A stretch of 6,169 nucleotides of DNA, taken from the NCBI GenBank assembly GCA_946408305.1, contig CAMJRQ010000071.1:1-6169 (forward strand). The letters run 5' to 3'. Below, one piece after another: positions 1-6,142 of this stretch; positions within the stretch are counted from its first letter, which is position 1, and each line of letters opens with the position of its first letter. A model generated the notes under the pieces. That model was given only the letters and a program-made list of their open reading frames with translations, searched no databases and was not told the origin of the DNA. The position numbers and the translations under genes were made by a program. The DNA is from an uncultured Prevotellaceae bacterium. Lineage in GTDB: Bacteria; Bacteroidota; Bacteroidia; Bacteroidales; Bacteroidaceae.

Positions 1-55
1 ATTCGTCGATACATGTGCCGCAAGCAACACAGTCGTCACCAATTACGTAAGCCAT
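1..55 (-). CDS. 4Fe-4S ferredoxin, N-terminal fragment (cut by window edge)
   Basis: Only the first 18 codons lie in the window. They read MAYVIGDDCVACGTCIDE, with C9-x2-C12-x2-C15, the first three ligands of a [4Fe-4S] cluster. This opening is typical of the short (about 55-residue) bacterial 2[4Fe-4S] ferredoxins, small soluble cytoplasmic electron carriers used by anaerobes with enzymes such as pyruvate:ferredoxin oxidoreductase. The fourth ligand (usually C-P) and the second cluster motif would be beyond the left edge. The ATG at 55-53 is chosen because it gives the family's standard N-terminus and sits about 45 bases below a perfect Bacteroidota -7 box. The gene diverges from porT and is probably transcribed alone. 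The family call is firm; the partner and full length cannot be seen. Confidence 0.85.
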   Translation of the reverse strand, partial: MAYVIGDDCVACGTCIDE

Positions 56-100
56 AGTCTTTCTGTTTTTAATTAGGGTTTATCATTCTTTTCGTGGGTG

Positions 101-108
101 CAAAGATA
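101..108 (-). promoter_or_regulatory. Bacteroidota -7 promoter box for the ferredoxin gene
   Basis: On the minus strand the sequence is TATCTTTG, a perfect match to the Bacteroidota -7 consensus TAnnTTTG, followed by CACC. It lies 45 bases upstream of the ferredoxin ATG, giving a leader of roughly 40 bases. I do not see a clear -33 TTG about 20 bases further upstream, which is often weak in this phylum. Confidence 0.6.
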
Positions 109-219
109 GCTATTTTTAGTGATACGCTCCTAATTTCCGGGAGAAAATTTTCGGTCGAATCATCAAAAACCATGATTTGGGCAATAAAGCGAGACCCGCG
201 CGCGTTTATAAATATAGGT

Positions 220-936
220 ATGAAACCCGCCATTCGCTATGCCATGCTCCTCGTGGCCCTGCTGCTGGCCTGTGCCCCCATGGCGGCGCAGCAGCGCAAG
301 GTGCAGAACCGCCCCTATCTGGACCAGCGGCGGCTGCACTATGGTTTCCTCTTCGGGTTCCACATGCAGGACCTGGAGCTGCGCAACAACGGTTTCGTAG
401 ACCCCGAGACGGGCCAGCAGTGGTATGCCGACGTGGACAACTACAACCCGGGCTTCTCGGTGGGTGTGCTGGGCGAGCTGAGGCTCAACAAGCACCTGGC
501 ACTGCGCGCCGCTCCCACCATGCACTTCGGCCAGAAGCACGTGGGGTTCCACGAACAGGTGTCAGGCCGCGACAGCACGCAGACGCTGAAGAGCTCCATC
601 ATCTCCATCCCCTTCGACCTGAAGATGGCCGCCCCGCGCTACAACAACTTCCGCCCCTACTTCATCGCCGGCGTGGCGCCGCAGATAGACCTGACCACCC
701 ACAAGCACCGTGCGCTGATGATGAAGCGTTTCGACTGCTGCCTGGAGGTGGGCATGGGCTGCGACATCTATCTGCCTTTCTTCAAACTGAACCCCGAGCT
801 GAAGTTCTGCTTCGGCCTGGCCGACATTCTAAAGAAAGAGCGTACCGACCTGATTGACGGTACGCTCATGAAGTTCACTCGTGGGCTGGACAGCGCCCAC
901 TCCAAGATGATTGTGCTGACGCTCTACTTCGAGTAG
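220..936 (+). CDS. porT: PorT-family outer-membrane beta-barrel protein (type IX secretion)
   Basis: This is a 238-residue protein, close to the usual PorT length. PorT (SprT in gliding bacteria) is an outer-membrane-associated protein needed for type IX secretion. Residues 1-23 form a Sec signal peptide: basic start, hydrophobic core, then likely cleavage after MAA before QQ, the common Bacteroidota pattern. The mature part has the features I associate with PorT: RPYLDQRRLHYGFLFGFHMQ near 31-50, a short-looped set of amphipathic beta strands, the stretch YLPFFKLNPELKFCFGL at 184-200, and a C-terminal strand IVLTLYFE. I start it at 220 because the signal peptide begins there. An in-frame extension upstream to 94 is AT-rich, lacks signal-peptide character and overlaps the divergent promoter region. 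A potential lipobox cysteine at C18 is judged chance. No clean TAnnTTTG promoter is seen upstream; ATGATTTG at 172-179 is a partial match. The gene converges with the aminotransferase, 32 bases apart. Family identity is recalled, not searched. Confidence 0.83.
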   Translation: MKPAIRYAMLLVALLLACAPMAAQQRKVQNRPYLDQRRLHYGFLFGFHMQDLELRNNGFVDPETGQQWYADVDNYNPGFSVGVLGELRLNKHLALRAAPTMHFGQKHVGFHEQVSGRDSTQTLKSSIISIPFDLKMAAPRYNNFRPYFIAGVAPQIDLTTHKHRALMMKRFDCCLEVGMGCDIYLPFFKLNPELKFCFGLADILKKERTDLIDGTLMKFTRGLDSAHSKMIVLTLYFE

Positions 937-968
937 TCGCTTCCTCCTCGCTTTTCGTTTTTTTTCAC

Positions 969-2168
969 TTATCGAAGCCGCGCGAGTGTCTCCTTGATGC
1001 GGCGCATGGCCTCGCGGATGTTCTCGTCGCTGGTGGCATAGCTCATGCGGAAGCACTCGGGCGAGCCGAAGGCATCGCCGCCCACCGTGGCCACGTGGCC
1101 CACCTCCAGCAGATACATGGCCAGGTCGGTGCTCGATTGGATGAGGCGGTCGCCGTCGCGCTTGCCGAAGAAGCTGCTGCACTTGGGGAAGAGGTAGAAG
1201 GCGCCCTGGGGGTCGTTCACCTCGAGGCCCGGAATCTCGCGGGCGAGGCGGACAATGAGGTTCTTGCGGCGCTCGAAGGCCTGACGCATCTCCTCCACAC
1301 ACTCCTGCGGCCCGGCGAAGGCAGCCTCGGCAGCTTTCTGCGACACGCTGCACGGGCCGCTCGTGTACTGTCCCTGGAGCTTGTTGCAGCCCTTCACCAC
1401 CCACTCGGGGGCGGCGATGAAACCGATGCGCCATCCCGTCATGGCATAGGCCTTGCTCACGCCGTTGATGAGCACCACGCGGTCCTTTATCTCGGGGAAC
1501 TGGGCCATCGAGGCGTGGCGGCCCACATAGTTGATGTGCTCATAGATTTCGTCGGCGATGACGATGACGCGCTCGTGGCGCAGGAGTACGTCCTTGAGCG
1601 CCTCGAGCTCCTCGTGGCTGTAGACGCTGCCCGTGGGGTTGCTGGGCGAGCAGAGGATGAGGGCCCGCGTGCGGGGCGTGATGGCGGCCTCGAGCTGCTC
1701 GGGCGTAATCTTGAACTCCTGCTCGATGGTGGCCTCGATGGTCACGGGCGTTCCCTCGGCCAGGAGCACCATCTGGGGATAGCTCACCCAGTAGGGGGCG
1801 GGGATGATGACCTCGTCGCCGGCGTTCACCAGCGCCATGATGGTGTTGCAGACGCTCTGCTTGGCACCGTTGCTGCAGAGGATTTGCGAGGGGGCATATT
1901 CCAGCCCGTTCTCGCGGCGCAGCTTCTCCACGATGGCCCGCCGGAGCTCGGGATAGCCGGGCACGGGGCTGTAGCGGCTGTAGTTGTCGCGCACGGCCTG
2001 GATGGCGGCCTCCTTGATGTGGTCGGGCGTGTTGAAGTCGGGTTCGCCCACACTCATGTTAATCACGTCTACGCCCTGCGCCTTCAGCTCGCTGCTGCGC
2101 TGGCTCATGGCCAGGGTGGCACTGGGTGCCAATCGGTTCAGTCGATCGGATAATTGTGTGTTCACCAT
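969..2168 (-). CDS. Class I pyridoxal-phosphate aminotransferase, aspartate aminotransferase type (subgroup Ib)
   Basis: This 399-residue protein is a fold-type I, PLP-dependent aminotransferase. It probably interconverts aspartate plus 2-oxoglutarate with oxaloacetate plus glutamate in the cytoplasm. Landmarks in order are GEPDFNTP (41-48), SNGAKQ (99-104), PYWVSYP (125-131), SPSNPTG with N177, ADEIYEH with D206 and Y209, SKAYAMTGWRIGF with the Schiff-base lysine K239, and FRMSYATS with R374 for the substrate alpha-carboxylate. The lysine in GAKQ (K103) and the PSAT stretch (15-18) match the Thermus-type aspartate aminotransferase, where the equivalent lysine helps bind the side-chain carboxylate. 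That favours an acidic substrate over an aromatic or branched one, though some relatives also act on prephenate. The length is normal and no catalytic residue is missing. The ATG is preceded by an A-rich stretch (AAAAAGTAAATAAAT), the usual Bacteroidota start context. It lies 68 bases after ribBA on the same strand, so cotranscription is likely. It corresponds to genes often called aspC or aatA. Confidence 0.9.
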   Translation of the reverse strand: MVNTQLSDRLNRLAPSATLAMSQRSSELKAQGVDVINMSVGEPDFNTPDHIKEAAIQAVRDNYSRYSPVPGYPELRRAIVEKLRRENGLEYAPSQILCSNGAKQSVCNTIMALVNAGDEVIIPAPYWVSYPQMVLLAEGTPVTIEATIEQEFKITPEQLEAAITPRTRALILCSPSNPTGSVYSHEELEALKDVLLRHERVIVIADEIYEHINYVGRHASMAQFPEIKDRVVLINGVSKAYAMTGWRIGFIAAPEWVVKGCNKLQGQYTSGPCSVSQKAAEAAFAGPQECVEEMRQAFERRKNLIVRLAREIPGLEVNDPQGAFYLFPKCSSFFGKRDGDRLIQSSTDLAMYLLEVGHVATVGGDAFGSPECFRMSYATSDENIREAMRRIKETLARLR

Positions 2169-2195
2169 ATTTATTTACTTTTTGAATTGTCTCAT

Positions 2196-2236
2196 AAGAT
2201 ATCTTCCCCCTCCCCTCGGAGGGGGCCAGGGGGAGG
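2196..2236. repeat. GC-rich nested palindrome plus 10-bp palindrome between ribBA and the aminotransferase
   Basis: The gap carries two inverted repeats. AAGATATCTT (2196-2205) is a perfect 10-base palindrome. Directly beside it is a nested hairpin: outer arms CCCCCT (2206-2211) and AGGGGG (2228-2233), inner arms CCCCT (2212-2216) and AGGGG (2220-2224), a CGG loop, and a GCC bulge on one side (2225-2227). It abuts the ribBA stop codon. There is no following T-run in either direction, so it is not a standard intrinsic terminator. It resembles C/G-rich intergenic palindromes I recall being dispersed in Bacteroidales genomes, but only one copy is in this window. It might affect mRNA stability or expression of the downstream aminotransferase. 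Confidence 0.6.
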
Positions 2237-3442
2237 TCAGAGTTTATGCCCCATGCGGGTGCGCTTCGTCTCCAGATAGCGGCGGTTGTATTCGTTGGGC
2301 TCGATGATGACGGGCACGTTCTCGACAATCTCCAGCCCGTAGCTCTCCAGCCCGACGCGCTTCACGGGGTTGTTGGTGATGAGGCGAATCTTGCCCACGC
2401 CCAGCTCGCGCAGAATCTGTGCGCCCACGCCGTATTCGCGCTCGTCGGGGCGGAAGCCCAGGTGGATGTTGGCGTCGACCGTGTCGTCGCCCTGCTCCTG
2501 GAGGCGGTAGGCCGCAATCTTGTTCATCAGCCCTATGCCGCGGCCCTCTTGCGAGAGATAGACCACGATGCCGCGGCCCTCACGGGCGATGAGCTGCATG
2601 GCCTGGTGGAGCTGCTCGCCGCAGTCGCAACGCCGGCTGCCGAAGACGTCGCCCGTGAGGCAACTGCTGTGCATGCGCACCAATAGGGGCTCGCCGTCGG
2701 ACCAGTCGCCCATGGTCAGCGCCACGTGCTCCAGCCCGTTGCTCTTCTGGCGGAAGGGGATGATGTGGAAGTGGCCATACTGCGTGGGCATGTCGGCCTC
2801 GACGCCGCGCTCCACGAGCGACTCCTGGCGCATGCGGTAGGCGATGAGGTCGCGAATGGTGATTATCTTCAGCCCGTGGCTGGCGGCCACCTCTTTCAGC
2901 TGCGGCATGCGTGCCATGGTGCCGTCGGGGTTCAGTATCTCGATGAGGGCGGCAGCGGGTTGCAGTCCCGAGAGGCGTGCCAGGTCGACGGCAGCCTCGG
3001 TGTGCCCGGCACGGCTCAGCACGCCCTTCTCCTGGGCGTAGAGCGGATTGATGTGGCCGGGGCGGCCAAAGTCAGCGGGGCGGCGTGTGGGGTCGGCCAG
3101 GGCGCGGATGGTGGCAGCGCGGTCGTGGGTGCTCACGCCGGTGGTGCAGCCCTCCAGGAGGTCCACCGTCACGGTGAAGGGAGTGCCCAGCATGCTGGTG
3201 TTCTCCTGCACCTGGTGGGGCAGTTCCAGCTGGCGTGCGCGGCTCATGGTGATGGGTGCGCAGAGCACTCCGCGCCCGTTCTGCAGCATGAAGTTCACTT
3301 TCTCGGGCGTGATGAGCTCGGCGGCGGTGATGAAGTCGCCCTCGTTCTCGCGGTCTTCGTCGTCGACAACGATGACGAAACGTCCCTCGCGGAAGTCGGC
3401 CAGTGCCTCCTCTATGGTGCTCAGATTAACTTGCTCGTTCAT
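2237..3442 (-). CDS. ribBA: Bifunctional 3,4-dihydroxy-2-butanone 4-phosphate synthase / GTP cyclohydrolase II
   Basis: This 401-residue cytoplasmic enzyme makes both precursors of riboflavin. The RibB half (about 1-205) turns ribulose 5-phosphate into 3,4-dihydroxy-2-butanone 4-phosphate. The RibA half (about 206-401) opens GTP, releasing formate and pyrophosphate. RibB landmarks are [10 protein letters not shown] (27-36, metal-binding acids), STHDRA (104-109), RPGHINPL (127-134) and [10 protein letters not shown] (145-154). RibA landmarks are [18 protein letters not shown] with zinc ligands C261, C272 and C274, then SQEGRGIGL (297-305), [10 protein letters not shown] (335-344) and TNNPVKR (356-362). 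All key residues of both halves appear intact and the length is typical. I start at 3442: this gives the standard RibB N-terminus ([27 protein letters not shown]), whereas the longer frame to 3538 adds 32 residues lying inside the permease gene. The ATG lies 17 bases inside the end of the permease gene, so translation is probably coupled. No FMN riboswitch is visible, as expected for a gene without its own leader. Confidence 0.96.
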   Translation of the reverse strand: MNEQVNLSTIEEALADFREGRFVIVVDDEDRENEGDFITAAELITPEKVNFMLQNGRGVLCAPITMSRARQLELPHQVQENTSMLGTPFTVTVDLLEGCTTGVSTHDRAATIRALADPTRRPADFGRPGHINPLYAQEKGVLSRAGHTEAAVDLARLSGLQPAAALIEILNPDGTMARMPQLKEVAASHGLKIITIRDLIAYRMRQESLVERGVEADMPTQYGHFHIIPFRQKSNGLEHVALTMGDWSDGEPLLVRMHSSCLTGDVFGSRRCDCGEQLHQAMQLIAREGRGIVVYLSQEGRGIGLMNKIAAYRLQEQGDDTVDANIHLGFRPDEREYGVGAQILRELGVGKIRLITNNPVKRVGLESYGLEIVENVPVIIEPNEYNRRYLETKRTRMGHKL

Positions 3443-5348
3443 AAATGTGTTTCTTTTGTATTCGTTCTCTGATGGCCACGCTCTGCTTCTGAATCTGCAC
3501 CATGTCGCGCCAGAGGCGGAGCCTGTAGCGCCAGACACGGAAGAAGAAGAACAGCCCCACGGGCAGCAAGATGCCCGCTGCCACGTTGAGCCGCGGGTTG
3601 CGGAAGGGGCGGGTGTGGGCGTCGGGCACCAGTATGGGCAGCTCGTTGAGATAGGCTATGATGCGTTTGTCGCTGCTGTTGTGCAGCTCCTCCACCAGGG
3701 CCTCGAGGCGGCGGTCGATGTCGATGACAGTGTGGTCGTCCGCGGAGCGGAAGAAGAGGCGCACGTAGCTGGGCATGCGGTAGAGCCGCGCCTGGGCTAC
3801 GTAGTCGGCACAGTCGGTCTCCATCTGCGCGAGGTCGGCCATGAGCCGCGGATAGTCGGGTTCCTCGATGATGACCTCCTTGGGATTGAGGCGGCGGTGT
3901 GAGCGCAGGCCCAGCAGACGCTGGAAGAAGTTGCGGTAGCCCTCGACGTTGAAGACCACGCTGTCCTTGTTGGCGCGATTGATGAGGAAGAGGCCGATGG
4001 GGAGCAGCACGGCCGTGCTGAGCCATACGCCCGAGGCGATGTTCCACGTGCCCGTCTTGGCCATCTTCTCGCTGCCCACATTGACGATGTAGTAGAAGAT
4101 GAAGATGAGCACGCTGATGATCACCGGCACGCCCAGTCCGCCCTTGCGGATGATGGCGCCAAGCGGGGCCCCGATGAAGAAGAAGAGCAGGCAGGCCAGC
4201 GAGAGGGTGAACTTCTGGTTGGCCGCAATCTTGTGGAGGCGTAGCGTCAGGTTGTTGTCGTTCGTCAGCGGTGCCCAGTAGTCGTAGTCGGTCTGCATGG
4301 AGAGGGCCTTGCTGTGGGCCGAGCGCCAGGCCGTGGAGCGCTGTTCCTGCGTCAGCTGGTCGTAGATAGAGTCGATGGTCAGCGTGCTCTCGGCCGTTTC
4401 GCGGACTATCTGGGCCGAGTCAGGCATGCCCGGTGGCAGGGCCTTGGGGATATAGTTGCGCAGGGCGGAGCGGGCCACGGCGTGGCCCATGCTGTCGGTC
4501 AAGTGGCTGAGCGAGTCGATGCCCACGAGGATGCTCTTGAGGTCCTTCGTCCGGGCGTTGCCCGAGAAGAGGTTGGCGTCCATCAGGTTGAAGTTGCCGT
4601 CGAAGGGGATGAGGTCCACCTCGCTGATAAACGACTCGCGCATGTAGGGCACGTTGGCCCGCAGCATGTTGCCGTTGTTCGAGTCCATGTTGCGGAAGCG
4701 CTCGCCGTGGTGGAGCGTCAGCTTCAGATGCATCTTGTCGGCCGTGCTCTGCAGGCGGGCGCTGTCGGCCAGGACAATCTGCACGTCGTCCACGTTGCCC
4801 GTGTTGTTGTATATCATCACGCCGTAGAGCATGCCCGTGTCGGGGTCCTTGCGCTCCACGAAGATGTTGTATCCGGGAATCTCGTTGTAGAAGATGCCTT
4901 CGGGAATCTCCAGCTCGGGCGACTTCTGCTTCATGCTCCACACCAGTGTGGCCAGCTGGCGCGTGGCCTCGGGCAGGATGCGGTCCTGGAAGTAGAAACT
5001 GGCGCCGCACACGAGCACGACGAAGAGGAAGACGGGCTGCAGGATGCGCACCAGCGGGATACCGGCCGCCTTCATCGAGAGCAGCTCGAACTGCTCGCCC
5101 AGATTGCCGAACGAGATGAGGCTGGCCAGCAACAGGGCCAGGGGGATGGACATGGGGACGAGCGTCAGGCCGCTATAGTAGAAGAACTTGGCCAGCACGT
5201 CCCACGTCAGTCCCTTGCCGATGAGCTCCTCCACGTAGCGCCACGTGTACTGCATCATGAAGATGAACAGGCAGATGAAGAACGTACCCGCGAAGAGCAG
5301 CAGGTAGGTCTTCAGAATGTAAATGTCCAGCTTCTTGAAAAGTTTCAT
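3426..5348 (-). CDS. LptF/LptG (YjgP/YjgQ) family permease with long C-terminal extension
   Basis: This 640-residue inner-membrane protein belongs to the LptF/LptG family, the membrane half of the LptB2FG ABC transporter that extracts lipopolysaccharide from the inner membrane. Predicted membrane helices by eye are about 12-33, 57-80, 100-121, then 380-400, 405-424 and 437-457, the family's 3+3 arrangement. Between them, residues 122-378 form the periplasmic domain, longer than in E. coli. [14 protein letters not shown] (85-98) matches the conserved cytoplasmic coupling helix that contacts LptB. E. coli LptF and LptG are about 360 residues. Here about 180 residues follow helix six: a charged soluble part (458-584), a seventh hydrophobic segment (586-603), and a strongly basic tail. 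I recall long LptF/G proteins as usual in Bacteroidota. It cannot be assigned as F or G from sequence alone. The start at 5348 gives the family opening [21 protein letters not shown]. The gene lies 37 bases after the toxin gene and overlaps ribBA by 17 bases. Confidence 0.9.
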   Translation of the reverse strand: MKLFKKLDIYILKTYLLLFAGTFFICLFIFMMQYTWRYVEELIGKGLTWDVLAKFFYYSGLTLVPMSIPLALLLASLISFGNLGEQFELLSMKAAGIPLVRILQPVFLFVVLVCGASFYFQDRILPEATRQLATLVWSMKQKSPELEIPEGIFYNEIPGYNIFVERKDPDTGMLYGVMIYNNTGNVDDVQIVLADSARLQSTADKMHLKLTLHHGERFRNMDSNNGNMLRANVPYMRESFISEVDLIPFDGNFNLMDANLFSGNARTKDLKSILVGIDSLSHLTDSMGHAVARSALRNYIPKALPPGMPDSAQIVRETAESTLTIDSIYDQLTQEQRSTAWRSAHSKALSMQTDYDYWAPLTNDNNLTLRLHKIAANQKFTLSLACLLFFFIGAPLGAIIRKGGLGVPVIISVLIFIFYYIVNVGSEKMAKTGTWNIASGVWLSTAVLLPIGLFLINRANKDSVVFNVEGYRNFFQRLLGLRSHRRLNPKEVIIEEPDYPRLMADLAQMETDCADYVAQARLYRMPSYVRLFFRSADDHTVIDIDRRLEALVEELHNSSDKRIIAYLNELPILVPDAHTRPFRNPRLNVAAGILLPVGLFFFFRVWRYRLRLWRDMVQIQKQSVAIRERIQKKHIYERAS

Positions 5349-5379
5349 GTGGGTGGCAGGGTGAGAATACCGTGGGTGG
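5349..5379. repeat. 8-bp direct repeat in the leader of the permease gene
   Basis: The 37-base gap between the toxin stop and the permease start holds two copies of CCACCCAC on the coding (minus) strand, at 5379-5372 and 5356-5349. They are 23 bases apart, and the second directly touches the permease ATG. The usual A-rich pre-start region is absent here, replaced by a C-rich leader. No TAnnTTTG box lies in the gap. The repeat may be chance or a regulatory or mRNA-structure element. Confidence 0.4.
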
Positions 5380-5385
5380 TAATGA

Positions 5386-5799
5386 CTATAATGTTCTGAC
5401 TATTTCCAGGAATTGGGGAAGCGTGCGCACATCTACCTTCGGGAAATCATATCGTTCGAGTTCGCGGAAGTGATGGTCATTGCTGACTATATAGGTGGCA
5501 CCGGCCGTAATGGCACAATCCACAAACTTGTTGTCATCAGGGTAGGCTGTGATGAGATTGAACCGATAGGCCGGAATCACACGTTCCACGTTGGGCAAAA
5601 TATCCAATACGTCAATAACCTCTTCGGCGAACTGTGCGCTACCGAATCTGCGTTCCAGAATCTCGCGGTACTCCAAAAGAATCTCGCTGGTGATGCAAAT
5701 GGTGTATTCCTGGGCAAACAGCGCGTCCCAGATTTCTTTATATCTTGATTTTGGGAACACGATTTGCAGGAGACAGTTGGTGTCCAGTACGACTTTCAT
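5386..5799 (-). CDS. PIN-domain ribonuclease, putative type II toxin
   Basis: This 137-residue protein is a single PIN domain of the kind annotated as putative toxin component, PIN family. PIN toxins are Mg2+-dependent ribonucleases that cut RNA and slow growth when freed from their antitoxin. The acidic residues that bind metal are all present: D6 in VVLDTNCLL, E43 in ILLEYREIL, D88/D89 and D94 in YPDDNKFVDCA, and D108 in IVSNDHHF. The nuclease is therefore predicted to be active. Its ATG overlaps the antitoxin stop as TGATG, so the two are translationally coupled, with antitoxin made first. G+C is lower than in the neighbouring permease (hand counts of 45%, 48%, 48% and 52% in four 60-base lines, against 62% and 68% in two permease lines), which suggests transfer. 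The RNA target cannot be read from sequence. Confidence 0.88.
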   Translation of the reverse strand: MKVVLDTNCLLQIVFPKSRYKEIWDALFAQEYTICITSEILLEYREILERRFGSAQFAEEVIDVLDILPNVERVIPAYRFNLITAYPDDNKFVDCAITAGATYIVSNDHHFRELERYDFPKVDVRTLPQFLEIVRTL

Positions 5800-6014
5800 C
5801 AGTAGGGAAGGCGTTCATGAATGTTTGCAAGTTCGTCAAGCTTCTCTGGAGTAAGTTCCATCTTTTCCCAGATTTCATCAGCATGCCCGGCCACTTTTTT
5901 GTAATAGTAGTCCGACAATACGTGCTGCACTTCCTTCAGTTCCTGGTCAGAATTCATGTGCGAGAACATCTTCAGCAGGTGTAGCTGGATTGGATTGAAA
6001 ACCGTAGCTTCCAT
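5799..6014 (-). CDS. Small antitoxin-like protein paired with the PIN toxin
   Basis: This 71-residue protein opens with MEATVFNPIQLHLLKMFSHM and looks largely helical. Charged stretches follow (DQELKEVQHVLSDYYYKK, 23-40; then DEIWEKMELTPEKLDELANI, 46-65). I recall very similar small proteins, usually annotated hypothetical, directly upstream of PIN or other toxins in Prevotella and Bacteroides, so antitoxin is the likely role. The C-terminal half would presumably contact the toxin. No helix-turn-helix or ribbon-helix-helix motif is obvious, so autoregulation by DNA binding is unproven. The start at 6014 is chosen because a strong AAAAGGAG lies six bases upstream and because MEATVFNP is the family start I recall. 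A longer in-frame start at 6116 would add 34 residues read from the leader. The stop overlaps the toxin ATG. Confidence 0.75.
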   Translation of the reverse strand: MEATVFNPIQLHLLKMFSHMNSDQELKEVQHVLSDYYYKKVAGHADEIWEKMELTPEKLDELANIHERLPY

Positions 6015-6020
6015 AATAGA

Positions 6021-6028
6021 CTCCTTTT
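6021..6028 (-). promoter_or_regulatory. Strong Shine-Dalgarno for the antitoxin gene
   Basis: AAAAGGAG on the minus strand ends six bases before the antitoxin ATG at 6014. A clear GGAG is uncommon in Bacteroidota, where most starts rely on A-rich leaders. It decides the start at 6014 over the upstream ATG at 6116. It should favour high antitoxin synthesis. Confidence 0.6.
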
Positions 6029-6077
6029 CGTTCCTGATATCGTTCCGAGCTTCGTTCGGGCTGAGAACTGTCCGAAC
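6028..6077 (-). repeat. Three GAACGA repeats at 12-base spacing plus a hairpin in the antitoxin leader
   Basis: On the minus strand GAACGA occurs at 6057-6052, 6045-6040 and 6033-6028, each exactly 12 bases after the last, ending at the Shine-Dalgarno. Just upstream, GTTCGG (6077-6072) and CCGAAC (6059-6054) form a perfect 6-base inverted repeat around a 12-base loop. The second arm overlaps the first GAACGA. A weaker alternative pairing is GTTCTCAGC (6068-6060) with GCTCGGAAC (6050-6042), two mismatches. The array could be an operator for the toxin-antitoxin complex or a regulatory mRNA structure; neither is shown by the sequence. Confidence 0.55.
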
Positions 6078-6126
6078 TTGGTGGATTCGGGGGCGGCTCA
6101 ACTCGCACTTGCTCATCTTTCGTGTG

Positions 6127-6142
6127 CAAAATTACAAAAATA
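6127..6142 (-). promoter_or_regulatory. Tandem Bacteroidota -7 boxes for the toxin-antitoxin operon
   Basis: On the minus strand TATTTTTG (6142-6135) is followed immediately by TAATTTTG (6134-6127). Both are perfect matches to TAnnTTTG. Transcription would start near 6128 or 6120, leaving a leader of about 105-115 bases before the antitoxin ATG at 6014. No good -33 TTG is visible at the expected distance for either box. This is the only convincing promoter for the whole minus-strand block from antitoxin to aminotransferase. Confidence 0.65.

Noticed and set aside
94..219. N-terminal extension of porT to an upstream start at 94
   Set aside because: It would place 42 polar residues before a clear signal peptide and overlap the divergent ferredoxin promoter. 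The ATG at 220 fits an exported protein.
271..273. Lipoprotein cysteine in the PorT signal peptide (C18)
   Set aside because: The -2 residue is Leu and the MAA-QQ site just downstream is a better signal peptidase I site. PorT is not known as a lipoprotein.
937..968. Intrinsic terminator between porT and the aminotransferase
   Set aside because: There is a T8 run at 958-965, but the only upstream stem is CGAG/CTCG (four pairs, 13-base loop), and the minus strand has no T-run. Too weak to call.
1095..2153. Long open frame on the plus strand opposite the aminotransferase (352 codons)
   Set aside because: The product is low-complexity, rich in Ala, Leu, His and Gly, and mirrors a fully intact PLP enzyme. 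It is a by-product of high G+C codon use.
4314..5399. Long open frame on the plus strand opposite the permease (361 codons)
   Set aside because: It is rich in Val, His, Gln and Arg, with no recognisable domain, no promoter and no start context. The permease on the other strand explains the sequence.
5947..6129. Alternative 60-codon frame across the antitoxin leader on the minus strand
   Set aside because: It starts at a TTG, overlaps the leader and antitoxin in another frame, and has no domain. The 71-residue antitoxin with its Shine-Dalgarno explains the region better.
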